Source: Conchiformibius steedae
GTDB taxonomy: Bacteria; Pseudomonadota; Gammaproteobacteria; Burkholderiales; Neisseriaceae
Assembly (NCBI RefSeq): GCF_014054725.1
Contig: NZ_CP059563.1
Coordinates: 1,949,749 to 2,013,748 of the forward strand
Direction: 5' to 3'
Length of the DNA stretch: 64,000 nucleotides
Position numbers and translations under genes: made by a program. Below, in pieces: positions 37,503-47,714 of this stretch (the first letter of the stretch is position 1; every line of letters begins with the position of its first letter). The notes beneath the pieces are model-generated. The model saw nothing but the letters and a program-made list of their open reading frames with translations, made no database searches and had not been told where the DNA came from.

Positions 37503-38138
37503 ATGAACCTGCACGACATCCGCGCCGAATACAGCAAACAAAGCCTCAGCCGCAGCCAGTGTGCCGACCATCCGATGACGCAGTTTGCCCGCTGGTTGGA
37601 TGAAGCGGTGTCGGCGCAGGCAAACGAAGCCACCGCCATGAACCTTGCCACAGTGTCGCCCGATGGTTTACCTGAAGCGCGTATGGTGCTGTTAAAAGAA
37701 GCCGATGAACGCGGGTTTGTGTTTTTCAGCAATTATTTAAGCGCAAAAGGCAGGGCGTTGGCGCACACGCCGCAAGCAGCGTTAACCTTTTTTTGGGCGG
37801 AATTAGAACGGCAGGTGCGCGTGCAAGGCAGGGTGGAACGCCTACCCGCCGCCGAATCAGATGCCTATTTTGCTTCACGCCCGCACACCAGCCGCATCGG
37901 TGCTTGGGCAAGCGAGCAAAGCAGCGTGATTGAAGGCAAAAGCGTGTTGTTGGCGCGGGCAGCGAAATTTGCGGCGCAATATGCCTTAAACGTACCGCGC
38001 CCACCGCATTGGGGCGGTTACCGCGTGATACCTGACCTAGTGGAATTTTGGCAGGGACGCCCCAGCCGCCTGCACGACCGCATACGCTACCGCCTGAACG
38101 ACGACGGCAGTTGGCAGAAAGAGCGTTTAGCACCATGA
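37503..38138 (+). CDS. pdxH: Pyridoxamine 5'-phosphate oxidase
   Basis: FMN enzyme that makes pyridoxal 5'-phosphate. 211 residues. [34 protein letters not shown] binds FMN and substrate. [26 protein letters not shown] and the C-terminal [29 protein letters not shown] are signature segments. GGAAAACCGCC precedes ATG. Its last bases overlap the DUF4178 gene (ATGA). Confidence 0.97.
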   Translation: MNLHDIRAEYSKQSLSRSQCADHPMTQFARWLDEAVSAQANEATAMNLATVSPDGLPEARMVLLKEADERGFVFFSNYLSAKGRALAHTPQAALTFFWAELERQVRVQGRVERLPAAESDAYFASRPHTSRIGAWASEQSSVIEGKSVLLARAAKFAAQYALNVPRPPHWGGYRVIPDLVEFWQGRPSRLHDRIRYRLNDDGSWQKERLAP

Positions 38139-39673
38139 GCCAAACTTTCTTTCATACCGATTGCCCTTCTTGTGGTGCGCCGGTGGATGTGGCTTCGCCC
38201 ACCGCCGTTACCGTGGTTTGCGGCTATTGCAACAGCATGCTGGTGCTGGAAAACGGCGCGTTAAACGACACGGGGCGCGATTCTGCGCTGATTGAAGACG
38301 CTAGCCCGCTGCAAATCGGCACGCAAGGGCATTTTGGCACGCTGGATTTTGTGTTAATCGGGCGTATTCAGGCGCGTTACGATGCGGGCGTGTGGAGCGA
38401 ATGGTATGTCCGTTTTGCAGACGGCAGCCACGGCTGGTTAAGTGAAGCGGGCGATTTGTATGTACTGGTACGCGCCGCCGCACCCCCCGACACTTATCCC
38501 GAATTCCAAGACATACGCGCAGGCGTAACACAAGTACATTACAGCAAAACCTTTATTGCTGCCGATGTGCGCGACATTACCCTGTCTAACGCCGCCGCAC
38601 AGGGCGAACTGCCTTTTGCCCTGCCCGCCCAATGGCATAACCGCGTGGCAGATTGGCGTTGCGAAAACCACTTTCTCACATTGGATTACAGCCAAAATCC
38701 CCCCTTGGCGTTTTTGGGCGTGGTGGTGGATTTAAACAGCTTGGCACTCACCCACACCCGCGACAACCACCAAATCCGCCAAGCCGCAGGCAAATTAAAA
38801 GGCGAACGCAGCAGCGACCGCTGCCCCAACTGCGGTTCGCCCGTGCGTTGGCCTCACGGTTTAACGCAAGCCCTGATTTGTCCCGCCTGTAACAGCGAAT
38901 TGGCGGTGGATTCGGGCAAAGCCGAACTGATTGCCGCCAACACCCTGCGCCACGCCCAACAGCAGGCACTTACCCTGCCGATTGGTCTGCAAGGCACTTG
39001 GCGCGGTACTGCCGTTACCGTTGTCGGCGCGGTGCGTTATGAAGAGCTGGAAAGCAACGACGCACTCGCCCTGATAGACGGCAAAGCTACCCGCGCCACG
39101 CCTGTGGGCTGGTGGCGGGAATACCTGCTGCATTCGCCCGAAAAAGGCTTTATCTGGCTGGTGGAAACACCTGAAGACGGTTGGTTTGTCTCGGAAACCC
39201 TAGCCCATTTCCCCCGTTTGGACACGCACGGCAAACCGCAGGGCAGCCGTTTGCTTTACCACTACGGCGGACGGGTCAGCTATGCCGCAGGTGCGTTTTA
39301 CTGGCACATCCGCGCGGGCGATGTCAGCCATTACAGCGATTATTCAGACGGCAAAGGCAAGCTGTGCGCCGAACAAAGCCGCAACGAACTGGCATGGAGT
39401 CGCAGCACGCCCGTTGATTTTAATCAGGAAATCGCCCCTGCGTTTAAGCTGTCGCCGCACAAAAAAACCACGCCCCAATCTTCCCGTACACCTGCCGTCA
39501 GCAACAAGCTGCGCCAAGTTTTTTGGGCTGCTTATCTCATTATCAATATCCCCGCATGGTGGACGATTATTCTGGTACACGAAGACATTAACGCACTGTT
39601 TATCAGCGGTATGATCAGCTACATTGTTTTTAAAGTATTATTTGCGGGCGATGATGATAATGATGATGATTAA
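38135..39673 (+). CDS. DUF4178 protein with two zinc ribbons and C-terminal membrane helices
   Basis: A 512-residue protein whose ATG overlaps the pdxH stop. Residues about 9-33 hold a zinc ribbon (CPSCGAP and CGYC), and the first DUF4178 domain follows ([25 protein letters not shown]). A second ribbon (CPNCGSP and CPAC) lies near residues 230-252, with a second DUF4178 copy behind it ([23 protein letters not shown]). Two hydrophobic helices and an Asp-rich tail end it. DUF4178 proteins commonly neighbour DUF350, SPFH/PspA and membrane spermidine synthase genes; these occur in this window but at other loci. Function unknown. Confidence 0.8.
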   Translation: MSQTFFHTDCPSCGAPVDVASPTAVTVVCGYCNSMLVLENGALNDTGRDSALIEDASPLQIGTQGHFGTLDFVLIGRIQARYDAGVWSEWYVRFADGSHGWLSEAGDLYVLVRAAAPPDTYPEFQDIRAGVTQVHYSKTFIAADVRDITLSNAAAQGELPFALPAQWHNRVADWRCENHFLTLDYSQNPPLAFLGVVVDLNSLALTHTRDNHQIRQAAGKLKGERSSDRCPNCGSPVRWPHGLTQALICPACNSELAVDSGKAELIAANTLRHAQQQALTLPIGLQGTWRGTAVTVVGAVRYEELESNDALALIDGKATRATPVGWWREYLLHSPEKGFIWLVETPEDGWFVSETLAHFPRLDTHGKPQGSRLLYHYGGRVSYAAGAFYWHIRAGDVSHYSDYSDGKGKLCAEQSRNELAWSRSTPVDFNQEIAPAFKLSPHKKTTPQSSRTPAVSNKLRQVFWAAYLIINIPAWWTIILVHEDINALFISGMISYIVFKVLFAGDDDNDDD

Positions 39674-39727
39674 ACCCGTAATTGATTTTCAAAAGCCCCT
39701 TTCTGTAAACACATTTGGAGTAAAACC

Positions 39728-41146
39728 ATGCAATTGAGCGTATCTGCACACAGCGCCCTGCCCCACGCCGCCCGTTTGTTTGTCTGCACCGTAGGCACAC
39801 AAGACCAAGCCACCGATGAAATTGACCGTTTGCTGTTGGCAAGTTTGGGCGAAGGCGAAACCTTTACCGCCGCCCAAATCCCCACTGACGGCGCATTGCA
39901 GGCGCGTGCCGTGCTGCGTTTGGCAGACGTGCAAACCGCCACCTTAAACAAAGGCGCGCGCGAAGCCGCTGCGTGGGCGCAAAAACAAAACACCGTTTCG
40001 GTAGAAGCCAATATTTTCTGCCACATCAACGCCCCTCGCCTTGCCGCTGCGCTGGTTGCCGCTGTGGGCGAAGCCGTTTATCGTTTTGACCGTTTTAAAT
40101 CCACTGCCACACCCGCCGCGCTGGAACAGCTTGAGTTCGTTCACGGCGAACACGGTCAGATTTTGGAACAGGCACTTGCCGATGCCCAAGCCCTGTTGTA
40201 CGGCGTAAACCTGTGCAAAGATTTGGGTAATGCCCCGTCTAATGTCTGCACACCCACTTATTTGGCGGAAACAGGCGCAGCCGAAGCCGAAAAATGTGGC
40301 GCACAAGCCAAAATTTACGGCGGCGACTTTATCCGCGAACACATGCCCTCGTTTTGGGGCGTGGCAAAAGGCAGCGTACAAGAACCCAAGCTGTTGGAAT
40401 TAAGCTATCAGGGCGCAGCAGACCCCGAACAAGCCCCAATTGTGCTGGTGGGTAAGGGTTTGACCTTTGACAGTGGTGGTATTTCGTTGAAACCCGGTGA
40501 AGGCATGGACGAAATGAAATACGATATGTGTGGCGCAGCCGGCATGATTGGTGCATTTGTTGCCGCCGTTAAAGCCAAGCTGCCGATTAACCTGAAAGCC
40601 GTGATTGCCACTTGCGAAAACATGCCTGATGGCGGCGCGTCCAAACCGGGTGACATTGTGAAAACCATGAACGGCACCACCGTAGAAAACCTGAACACCG
40701 ATGCCGAAGGACGTTTGGTGCTGTGCGATGCGCTGACTTTTGTAGAACGCTTCAACCCCCGCGCCGTGATTGACGCCGCCACCCTGACAGGCGCGTGCAT
40801 TATCGCTTTGGGACACGTTGCCAGCGGCTTAACCGCCAACAATCAAGATTTGGCAGATGCCCTACTCGCCGCTGCCCGCGAAACCGACGACAAAGCATGG
40901 CAATTGCCGCTGTTTGACGAATACAAAGAACAGCTTAAATCCAATTTTGCCGATTTGCAAAACATTGGCGGACGTCCCGCAGGCACGATTACCGCCGCCA
41001 CTTTCCTTGCCCATTTCGCCCAAAACTACCCGTGGGCGCATTTGGACATCGCAGGCACTGCATGGAAATCAGGCAAAGACAAAGGCGCGACAGGTCGTCC
41101 CGTACCGCTGCTGATGCAGTATCTGCGCCAAGCAGCGGCACAATAA
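39728..41146 (+). CDS. pepA: Leucyl aminopeptidase (M17)
   Basis: Cytosolic two-metal aminopeptidase of 472 residues. The catalytic domain begins near residue 160. Lys and Asp metal ligands are in [27 protein letters not shown], and the signature [10 protein letters not shown] lies near residue 320. [14 protein letters not shown] follows. A strong GGAG lies eight bases before ATG 39728. The N-terminal domain is of the short divergent type. Confidence 0.95.
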   Translation: MQLSVSAHSALPHAARLFVCTVGTQDQATDEIDRLLLASLGEGETFTAAQIPTDGALQARAVLRLADVQTATLNKGAREAAAWAQKQNTVSVEANIFCHINAPRLAAALVAAVGEAVYRFDRFKSTATPAALEQLEFVHGEHGQILEQALADAQALLYGVNLCKDLGNAPSNVCTPTYLAETGAAEAEKCGAQAKIYGGDFIREHMPSFWGVAKGSVQEPKLLELSYQGAADPEQAPIVLVGKGLTFDSGGISLKPGEGMDEMKYDMCGAAGMIGAFVAAVKAKLPINLKAVIATCENMPDGGASKPGDIVKTMNGTTVENLNTDAEGRLVLCDALTFVERFNPRAVIDAATLTGACIIALGHVASGLTANNQDLADALLAAARETDDKAWQLPLFDEYKEQLKSNFADLQNIGGRPAGTITAATFLAHFAQNYPWAHLDIAGTAWKSGKDKGATGRPVPLLMQYLRQAAAQ

Positions 41147-41239
41147 GCCTTTTGTACCATTAAGAAAGCGCAAGCAGGATACAATCCATGCTTGCGCTTT
41201 TGTTTTTTCGCCAACAATGTTTGAATACCCTGCACATTA

Positions 41240-41348
41240 CTCCCTCCCCCGTCCAAACGGGGGAGGGTCGGGGTGGGGGTAAAGTGTTTAGTTATATCAA
41301 CAATATCCCCCACCCTAGCCCTCCCCCACTTTCGCGGGGGAGGGAATA
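41240..41348. repeat. Nested G/C-rich hairpin element (REP/BIME-like)
   Basis: Two hairpins share the same arm CCCTCCCCC/GGGGGAGGG (41242-41266 and 41319-41344). Between them GGGTCGGGGTGGGGG pairs with CCCCCACCCTAGCCC over an A/T-rich centre. The whole forms a cloverleaf-like inverted repeat of about 109 bp between convergent pepA and galE. Such structures occur as dispersed repeats in many bacteria. Here it could also stop transcription from both sides. Confidence 0.8.
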
Positions 41349-41374
41349 AGTTTATGGCAAGAAAAAATTATCCC

Positions 41375-42391
41375 TTAATCTTCATATCCGTTCGGATTGC
41401 CACTCTGCCAATGCCACGCATCGCGCATCATTTCGTCCAAACCGCGTTGCGCCTGCCAACCGATTTCGGCAGCGGCTTTGGCGGGGTCAGCATAACACAC
41501 GGCAATATCCCCTGCACGGCGCGGCTGCAAGGCATAAGGCACAGTTTGCCCCGATGCCGCTTCAAACGCCCGCACAATCTCCAACACCGAATAACCGCGC
41601 CCCGTTCCCAAATTATAAATATGTACGCCCGCTGTGCTGCCTTTGCGTTCCAAAGCCGCCACATGCCCCTGCGCCAAATCCACCACATGAATATAATCGC
41701 GCACCCCCGTGCCGTCGGGCGTGGGATAGTCGCTGCCGAATACCGACAACTGCGCCAGTTTGCCTGCCGCCACTTGGCACACATAGGGCAACAGATTATT
41801 GGGAATACCATTGGGCATTTCGCCGATTTGTCCGCTTTCGTGTGCGCCAACAGGATTGAAATAGCGCAACAAAATCACGCTCCAACGCGCATCTGCCGCC
41901 GCCAAATCCTGCAACACACGCTCCACCATGTGCTTGGACGTGCCGTAAGGATTGGTGGTTGCGCCTGTGGGGTCGTTTTCGCTGATGGGCACGCGCTGCG
42001 GGTCGCCATACACGGTGGCAGACGAACTGAAGACTATGCTACGCACCCCCGCTTTTTCCATTTCTTCCAATAAAATCAGGCTTCCGCCTACATTATTGTC
42101 GTAATACGCTAAAGGTTTCTGCACACTTTCGCCCACGGCTTTTAAGGCGGCAAAATGCATCACGCTGTCAATTTTGTGTTCGGCAAACACGCGCTGCAAT
42201 AAGGCGCGGTCGCGGATGTCGCCCTGATAAAACACGGGCGTGTGCCCGCTGATGCGGGCAATGCGTTGCAAAACCTTGGCAGACGAATTGACCAAATTAT
42301 CGAGAATAATCGGGGTGTGCCCCGCCGCCAGCAGTTCAACAACCGTGTGTGCGCCAATAAAACCGCAACCGCCCGTTACCAAAATATTCAT
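41375..42391 (-). CDS. galE: UDP-glucose 4-epimerase
   Basis: Interconverts UDP-glucose and UDP-galactose for lipooligosaccharide and other glycans. 338 residues. NAD motif [16 protein letters not shown] opens the protein. The catalytic pair Ser/Tyr-x-x-x-Lys sits in [10 protein letters not shown] and [11 protein letters not shown], and [17 protein letters not shown] and [15 protein letters not shown] are typical of GalE. It ends close to a repeat element and lies downstream of mltA on the same strand (29 bases between). Confidence 0.96.
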   Translation of the reverse strand: MNILVTGGCGFIGAHTVVELLAAGHTPIILDNLVNSSAKVLQRIARISGHTPVFYQGDIRDRALLQRVFAEHKIDSVMHFAALKAVGESVQKPLAYYDNNVGGSLILLEEMEKAGVRSIVFSSSATVYGDPQRVPISENDPTGATTNPYGTSKHMVERVLQDLAAADARWSVILLRYFNPVGAHESGQIGEMPNGIPNNLLPYVCQVAAGKLAQLSVFGSDYPTPDGTGVRDYIHVVDLAQGHVAALERKGSTAGVHIYNLGTGRGYSVLEIVRAFEAASGQTVPYALQPRRAGDIAVCYADPAKAAAEIGWQAQRGLDEMMRDAWHWQSGNPNGYED

Positions 42392-42420
42392 GCTTGGATT
42401 CCTTATTTTTTAATTGGATA

Positions 42421-43728
42421 TTAAGGCATTACGCCGTTGGGCAGCAGCTGCCACACATAACCGGGGTATTTCATTTTGCCTGCGGTTTGTCCTGCCGCAT
42501 CGCCATAGCCCCAAAAAAAATCCACACGCACCGCACCTTTAATCGCGCCGCCTGTGTCCTGCGCCACAATCAGGCGGTTTAAACCTTGACGGGTATCAGG
42601 GTGAGTGGTGGCAATAAAAATCGGTGCGCCCAAGGTAATAAACTGACGGTCCACCGCGCCCGAAAAACCACCGCTCAAAGGCACGCCCAATGCGCCAATC
42701 GGTCCTTCGTGCGGTGCGCCTTCCAAGGGGCGGAAAAAGACATAGCTGGGATTTTGTCCCAATACTTCCGCCAAACGGCCGGGATTGGCAGCCAACCACG
42801 ATTTGATGTTTTGCATGGACGTTTGCGACAACGGCAAATAACCGCGGTCTGCCATGTATTTGCCAATGGAAACATAGGAATGGGCGTTTTTATCGGCATA
42901 GCCCAAACGCAAAAAACGTCCGTTGGGGGTACGCACACGCCCCGAACCTTGAATATGCAGAAAAAACAGTTCTACAGGGTCGTCTGCATAGCCCAAAATC
43001 GGCGCACGTCCGTCTAATGCGCCGCCGTTGATTTGGTGGCGGGTAAAGTAGGGAACAAAGCGGTTGCCTTCAAAACGTCCTTTTAGATGGGTGGTGTTGG
43101 TAACGGGCGAAAATTTAGACAAATCCGCCGTATAAGCACCGTTTGCCATAATTGCGCCTGTATTGGGCGCGGTGGGATTAACGCGCACGGTGGCGCGGCT
43201 GCCTTTTAAAGACGGCGGCAGCGGCACGGATACAAAATCGGCAGGCACGCCGTAAATCGGGAAACGCGAACGCGCAGTCGGGCGCACATCGCCACCGAGT
43301 ACAGGTTCGTAATAGCCTGTAAACAAGCCCTGTGTCTTACCGCCCTGACTTACCTGCCACGCAGTAAAGTAGCGTTCAAAAAAGGCTTTGGCGGCACGGT
43401 GGTCAGGTGGCGTAGCGGCTGCCTGACGGCACACCCCCGCCCATTCGGCGCGTGATGCCAGCTTCATGCAGCTTTTGCGGAATGCGTCTAAAGAAGCGGC
43501 AAAAGGCTGGCTGTGCCATTCGGGCAAGTGTTGGTAAGACACCACACGGAAAGTCGCCCCGCCCGCGCCCTGACGCACAAAGCCTTCAGGCGGTGCTGTA
43601 CCCACAGGCGGCGCAACCGTTCCGCCACCCGTATCGGGACGACTAATACCCCCTCCCCAAAAACAGCCCGATAACACCGCTGCCGCCACACCCCAGCAGG
43701 CATAACGCCACAAAGATTTTTGATTCAT
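42421..43728 (-). CDS. mltA: Membrane-bound lytic murein transglycosylase A
   Basis: Outer-membrane lipoprotein that cleaves peptidoglycan glycan strands to 1,6-anhydro ends. ATG 43728 gives 435 residues; an upstream GTG at 43740 adds four. The lipobox LSGC (Cys about residue 22) is followed by a Gly/Pro linker. GLFTGYYEPVLGG and FFLHIQGSGRVRTPNG are MltA domain marks. The 3D (catalytic Asp) domain ends with DTGGAIKGAVRVDFFWGYGDAAG. In Neisseria this class is called GNA33. Substrate access may depend on the patA/patB/ape1 acetylation state. Confidence 0.95.
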   Translation of the reverse strand: MNQKSLWRYACWGVAAAVLSGCFWGGGISRPDTGGGTVAPPVGTAPPEGFVRQGAGGATFRVVSYQHLPEWHSQPFAASLDAFRKSCMKLASRAEWAGVCRQAAATPPDHRAAKAFFERYFTAWQVSQGGKTQGLFTGYYEPVLGGDVRPTARSRFPIYGVPADFVSVPLPPSLKGSRATVRVNPTAPNTGAIMANGAYTADLSKFSPVTNTTHLKGRFEGNRFVPYFTRHQINGGALDGRAPILGYADDPVELFFLHIQGSGRVRTPNGRFLRLGYADKNAHSYVSIGKYMADRGYLPLSQTSMQNIKSWLAANPGRLAEVLGQNPSYVFFRPLEGAPHEGPIGALGVPLSGGFSGAVDRQFITLGAPIFIATTHPDTRQGLNRLIVAQDTGGAIKGAVRVDFFWGYGDAAGQTAGKMKYPGYVWQLLPNGVMP

Positions 43729-43769
43729 ACCGAAAACCACTACTTATCTATTTCTTAAAATACAATATA

Positions 43770-44483
43770 TTACAACTTAGCAAACACCAAATCCCACACC
43801 CCGTGCCCCAAACGCTTGCCCCGCGCCTCAAACTTGGTTTCGGGACGGTAAGCAGGCACGGGCGCAAAATCCGCCGCCGTATTCTTCAGCTCGGCAAAAC
43901 CGCTCAACACTTCCAGCATTTGCAACGCATATTCTTCCCAATCCGTTGCCAAATGAATATAGCCGCCACTGTGCAGCTTGGGCAACAGCTTGGCAACAAA
44001 AGGCGTTTGAATCAAACGGCGTTTGTGGTGGCGTTTTTTGTGCCACGGGTCGGGGAAAAAAATATGAATCCCGCGCAGGCTGTTGTCGGACAACATATTT
44101 TCCACAATTTCCACCGCATCGTGGCGCATTACCCGCACATTGTGCAAATCCTGCTCTGCCAACAACTTGCACAAATTGCCCACCCCCGGACCATGCACGT
44201 CTGCCGCCAAAAAATCATAATCGGGCAAACGGCGGGCGATTTCAGCCGTTGCCGTACCCATACCAAAACCAATTTCCAACACCTTGGGCGCATCACGCCC
44301 GAACACGCGGTTTAAATCCACCGCTTCCGCGCGGTAATCCAAGCCCAAACGCGCCCAGTTTTCATCAATGGCGCGTTGTTGCGCCGCAGTCATATGCCCT
44401 TGGCGCAACACAAACGATTTGATGCTGCGGCGGTGTTCGGGTTCGGAAACGGACAGATGTTCGGCAGGTGTGTCAGACTTCAT
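43770..44483 (-). CDS. trmB: tRNA (guanine-N7)-methyltransferase TrmB
   Basis: Methylates G46 of tRNAs using SAM. 237 residues. VLEIGFGMGTATAEIA is the SAM-binding motif (about residue 68). LAADVHGPGVGNL and the RGIHIFFPDPWHKKRHHKRRLIQ block with the catalytic Asp are specific to TrmB. The C-terminal TKFEARGKRLGHGVWDLVF is conserved. It lies 41 bases upstream of mltA on the same strand and diverges from ybeY. Confidence 0.96.
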   Translation of the reverse strand: MKSDTPAEHLSVSEPEHRRSIKSFVLRQGHMTAAQQRAIDENWARLGLDYRAEAVDLNRVFGRDAPKVLEIGFGMGTATAEIARRLPDYDFLAADVHGPGVGNLCKLLAEQDLHNVRVMRHDAVEIVENMLSDNSLRGIHIFFPDPWHKKRHHKRRLIQTPFVAKLLPKLHSGGYIHLATDWEEYALQMLEVLSGFAELKNTAADFAPVPAYRPETKFEARGKRLGHGVWDLVFAKL

Positions 44484-44574
44484 GATTTTATCGGCATAAA
44501 AATGGAAAAACGGCGGCGATTATAGACGATTGCCCGAATATTTGTAACAATCCCCGTTTTTTCCCCGCATCATC

Positions 44575-45093
44575 ATGCCCCGATTCCACCCCCGCGCCCG
44601 CAAACGCAGCCGTGATTTTCCCTTTTCCCGCATTTTGCGCCAACGCTTCATCCTGTATTTTGACAACCGCAGCAGCCTTGCGGTCCCCCCCGAAGCCGAT
44701 TTTTACCGCTGGTTGTGGCAGGCACTCAAACCCCATTGCCGCCGCGTCCACATCAGCCTGATGCTGTTTGACGAAGAGCAAGCCCGCAGCTACAACCGCG
44801 ACTACCGTGGCAAAGATTACGCCACCAATGTTTTGAGTTTTGAAAGTGGTTACGACCACACCAATACCTTGCAAGGCGATTTGATTATCTGCCCGCAAGT
44901 GGTGCTGCGCGAAGCCGCCGAACAAGGCAAAACCCCAACCGCCCATTTCGCCCATCTTGCCATACACGGCGCACTGCACCTGCTCGGTTACGACCACTTA
45001 AACGACAGCGACGCCGAAATCATGGAAGCCCTTGAAATCCGTACCATGGCACAATTGGGCTTTGCCAATCCCTACGTTTCCACACACAGCTAA
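44575..45093 (+). CDS. ybeY: Endoribonuclease YbeY
   Basis: Zinc-dependent endoribonuclease for 16S rRNA maturation and ribosome quality control. 172 residues, with a basic N-terminal extension of about 25. YRGKDYATNVLSFE and the metal signature HGALHLLGYDH (near residue 130) are diagnostic. An 8-bp hairpin AACACATA/TATGTGTT covers the stop codon. CorC follows, keeping the common ybeY-corC order. Confidence 0.93.
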   Translation: MPRFHPRARKRSRDFPFSRILRQRFILYFDNRSSLAVPPEADFYRWLWQALKPHCRRVHISLMLFDEEQARSYNRDYRGKDYATNVLSFESGYDHTNTLQGDLIICPQVVLREAAEQGKTPTAHFAHLAIHGALHLLGYDHLNDSDAEIMEALEIRTMAQLGFANPYVSTHS

Positions 45094-45209
45094 CACATAA
45101 AGTATGGTTCTATGTGTTGCCCTGATTCAGACGGAATAACGCCCCGCCCGAACACAAGCGGATTTTACCGCCGTAAATAACAGGGTTTCAAACCACAAAA
45201 AGGAACAAG

Positions 45210-46046
45210 ATGAACAACCCCTTCCACGCCCTCAAACAATGGCTGGCACGCCGCTTTGCCCCGCACACCCGCCCGCAACTGCTGCAACTGCTGCGCCAAT
45301 CGCCCGAACTGCTCGGCGGCGACACCCTCAAACACATCGAATCGCTGCTGGCATTTGAACAACTCGCCGTGCGCGATGCCATGATGACCCGCGCCCAAAT
45401 GGACGTTGTCAAAACCACCGACAGCATCGAGCGCATCATCGCCTATGTTGCCGAAACCGCCCATTCGCGCTTTCCCGTCATCGCAGACGACAAAGACCAC
45501 GTTTTAGGCATTTTGCACGCCAAAGACCTGCTTAAATACACGCTTAATCCCGAAGCCTTCCGTTTGGAAAGCGTGTTGCGCCCCGCCGTGTTTGTTCCCG
45601 AAGGCAAATCGCTGGTTGCCCTGCTCAAAGACTTTCAAAGCGGACGACACCACATGGCAGTGGTGGTGGACGAATACGGCGGCGTATCGGGTTTGGTTAC
45701 CTTTGAAGATTTGATTGAACAGATTGTTGGCAAAATTGAAGACGAGTTTGACGAAGACGACAGCGCCGACCATATTTTTCCCGTGTCGTCCGAACGCTGG
45801 CGCATCCACGCCGCTACCGAAATCAGCGACATCAACGCATTTTTCGGCACACAGTTCAGCAACGAAGAAGCCGATACCATCGGCGGACTGGTGATTCAGC
45901 AATTGGGACACCTGCCCGTGCGTGGCGAAAAAGTACAGTTGGGCGATTTGCTGTTTACCGTAGCCCGCGCCGACAACCGCCGTTTGCACACCCTGATGGC
46001 AACCCGCACCAAAGACGACCAAGCACAAAGCGATTCAGACAATTAA
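45210..46046 (+). CDS. corC: CorC/YbeX-type CBS-domain protein
   Basis: A 278-residue cytosolic protein without the membrane DUF21 domain. Two CBS domains (about residues 65-185: RDAMMTRAQMDVV; HHMAVVVDEYGGVSGLVTFEDLIEQIVGKIEDE) are followed by a CorC_HlyC domain (about 195-270: RWRIHAATEISDINAFFG). E. coli homologs are linked to magnesium/cobalt efflux and, more recently, to ribosome-related functions with YbeY. AAAAAGGAACAAG lies before ATG. Confidence 0.9.
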   Translation: MNNPFHALKQWLARRFAPHTRPQLLQLLRQSPELLGGDTLKHIESLLAFEQLAVRDAMMTRAQMDVVKTTDSIERIIAYVAETAHSRFPVIADDKDHVLGILHAKDLLKYTLNPEAFRLESVLRPAVFVPEGKSLVALLKDFQSGRHHMAVVVDEYGGVSGLVTFEDLIEQIVGKIEDEFDEDDSADHIFPVSSERWRIHAATEISDINAFFGTQFSNEEADTIGGLVIQQLGHLPVRGEKVQLGDLLFTVARADNRRLHTLMATRTKDDQAQSDSDN

Positions 46047-46088
46047 AAACAATCATCTCTTTCATCAACACCAAAAGGGTATCAAACC

Positions 46089-46577
46089 ATGCCATCTGCC
46101 CGATACACCCTACTGCTTTTCAGTTGGGTAGTTTGCAGCACAGCTCCAGCAGAAGTTTTACTGATTAACGGCTTTTATCCCGCCAACTGCCACAACAGGT
46201 TTTATTCCGAAACAGGCAATCCCTCACTCATCCGCACCGTAGTGGTAGGCAAAACCGAACATGCCACCGCATTAAGTTTTGACAACCAGCCGCCACAGCC
46301 GTTTAGCCAAACGGTAAAACAATGGCTGCTTACCCAAGCCCAAGCGTTGTTAGCGGATGCCCCTGCTGCCATCTCCCCGCTGCGCCCCATTATTCCCCCC
46401 AAAATGGCAGATGATTTAGCCTGCCGCGACCGTGCCAAACTGCTGCTGCAAACCTTGCACGATGCCGCTGCCGAAAACCGCCGACACATGGACGACAAAC
46501 ATTATATCCCTTATGATATTCAAGGATGGTTTACACACTTACAATCCGATGACGAATTAATTAAAATATTGCAATAG
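46089..46577 (+). CDS. Small secreted protein, family A, copy 1
   Basis: A 162-residue exported protein of unknown family. A signal peptide (residues 1-21, ending STAPA) leads into EVLLINGFYPANC. The C-terminal half carries PLRPIIPPKMADDLACRDRAKLL and the tail HYIPYDIQGWF. The mature part has two cysteines, which could form a disulfide in the periplasm. The gene 19 bases downstream is a paralog with a nearly identical C-terminal half. No enzymatic motif is visible. AAAGGG precedes ATG. Confidence 0.7.
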   Translation: MPSARYTLLLFSWVVCSTAPAEVLLINGFYPANCHNRFYSETGNPSLIRTVVVGKTEHATALSFDNQPPQPFSQTVKQWLLTQAQALLADAPAAISPLRPIIPPKMADDLACRDRAKLLLQTLHDAAAENRRHMDDKHYIPYDIQGWFTHLQSDDELIKILQ

Positions 46578-46595
46578 CAAGAAAGGGGTCAATCC

Positions 46596-47075
46596 ATGTC
46601 TGCTATAAAATACCCGTCCTTATTGATTGCACTGTTTTTATTGCCCTTATCCGCACCCGCCAAAGTGGTGATAACGGGCGGATTTACACCTGCCTGCCAT
46701 CAACGCACTTATACCGAAACGGGCAATCCCGATTTAAAACGATACCAAATACACGAAACCGAAACCGTCATCAGCGTTCATCCCGAATATTCGCCACCAG
46801 CCAATATGCAAACCGTTCAGCAATGGCTGCTTACCCAAGCCCAAGCGTTTTTAGCGGATGCGCCCGCTGCCACCTCCCCGCTGCGCCCCATTATTCCCCC
46901 CAAAATAGCAGATGATTTGGCTTGCCGCGACCGCGCCAAACTGCTGCTGCAAACCTTGCGCGATGCCACCACAGAAAACCGCCGACACATGGGCGACAAA
47001 CACTATATTCCTTATGATATACAAGGATTTTTCACACGCCTGCAATCCGATAACGAACTGATGAAGATGATGTAA
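46596..47075 (+). CDS. Small secreted protein, family A, copy 2
   Basis: A 159-residue paralog of the gene before it. Its signal peptide ends SAPA, and the mature start KVVITGGFTPACHQRTYTET matches the order of the first copy. From QQWLLTQAQAF to the C-terminus the DNA is nearly identical to copy 1, while the N-terminal half differs far more. That pattern suggests duplication followed by gene conversion or diversifying change at the N-terminus. GAAAGGGG lies upstream of ATG. The function is unknown. Confidence 0.7.
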   Translation: MSAIKYPSLLIALFLLPLSAPAKVVITGGFTPACHQRTYTETGNPDLKRYQIHETETVISVHPEYSPPANMQTVQQWLLTQAQAFLADAPAATSPLRPIIPPKIADDLACRDRAKLLLQTLRDATTENRRHMGDKHYIPYDIQGFFTRLQSDNELMKMM

Positions 47076-47106
47076 TCATATATTTTGTGATACAAAGGAA
47101 TATAAT

Positions 47107-47688
47107 ATGCGATTTCACATATTTGGCTTGTGTCTGCTGCTGATGTGTCCAAGCACATACGCCGAAGTGGTTTTACACAGCGGTTTTCACCGTTCGCCAA
47201 TATGCGGCGATACTGCACCCCAATCCGCCCATACTGCCACCCCTGCTATTCGGGATTACTCGCCCCCAAATACCGCGCCCACAATAAAGAATATTCGCTT
47301 TGTCAAAATACAAAACTATTCCCGCAAACAATTCAACACATGGCGCGAAGATTTTGCCAAAAAAGTATTGTCGTTACTGAATACTGTACCGCTATCCGAA
47401 CCCACCCTTGCTTTGCAGCAACATTGGTCTGTTCACATAGCTGACGACACCACTCAAACACAGCATTGTCCCGATTATTTGAATACCCAATACCGTCTGT
47501 TACAGCAATTGGCAGCAGACCCCCGCCACAATCGGTTGGTGCTTGCCCACACCGTTAATGAGTTAAACAAACTGTATCTGACCCAATACGACAACGACAA
47601 CGCTGATTTAAAACAATTGCTTCAAAAGCATATTGCTTCAGATACAGATGTTTATCATTATTTATTAAAAACATTCCGTTTAAGATAA
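47107..47688 (+). CDS. Small secreted protein, distant relative of family A
   Basis: 193 residues with a signal peptide (LLLMCPSTYA) and mature start EVVLHSGFHRSPICGD, which repeats the pattern V-V/L-hydrophobic-x-G-F-x-P-x-C of the two preceding proteins. The later part is helical and polar, with two more Cys-containing stretches and no known domain. It has no visible membrane anchor. AAAGGAATATA precedes ATG 47107. It belongs to the same run of exported proteins with gaps of 19-31 bases. Confidence 0.65.
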   Translation: MRFHIFGLCLLLMCPSTYAEVVLHSGFHRSPICGDTAPQSAHTATPAIRDYSPPNTAPTIKNIRFVKIQNYSRKQFNTWREDFAKKVLSLLNTVPLSEPTLALQQHWSVHIADDTTQTQHCPDYLNTQYRLLQQLAADPRHNRLVLAHTVNELNKLYLTQYDNDNADLKQLLQKHIASDTDVYHYLLKTFRLR

Positions 47689-47714
47689 ATACCAACAGAC
47701 CTAGGGAGTGAATA

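Noticed and set aside
41240-41348. CRISPR-like repeats
   Set aside because: Only two repeated arms are present, in inverted arrangement, with no spacers. No CRISPR array or cas gene was seen anywhere in the window.
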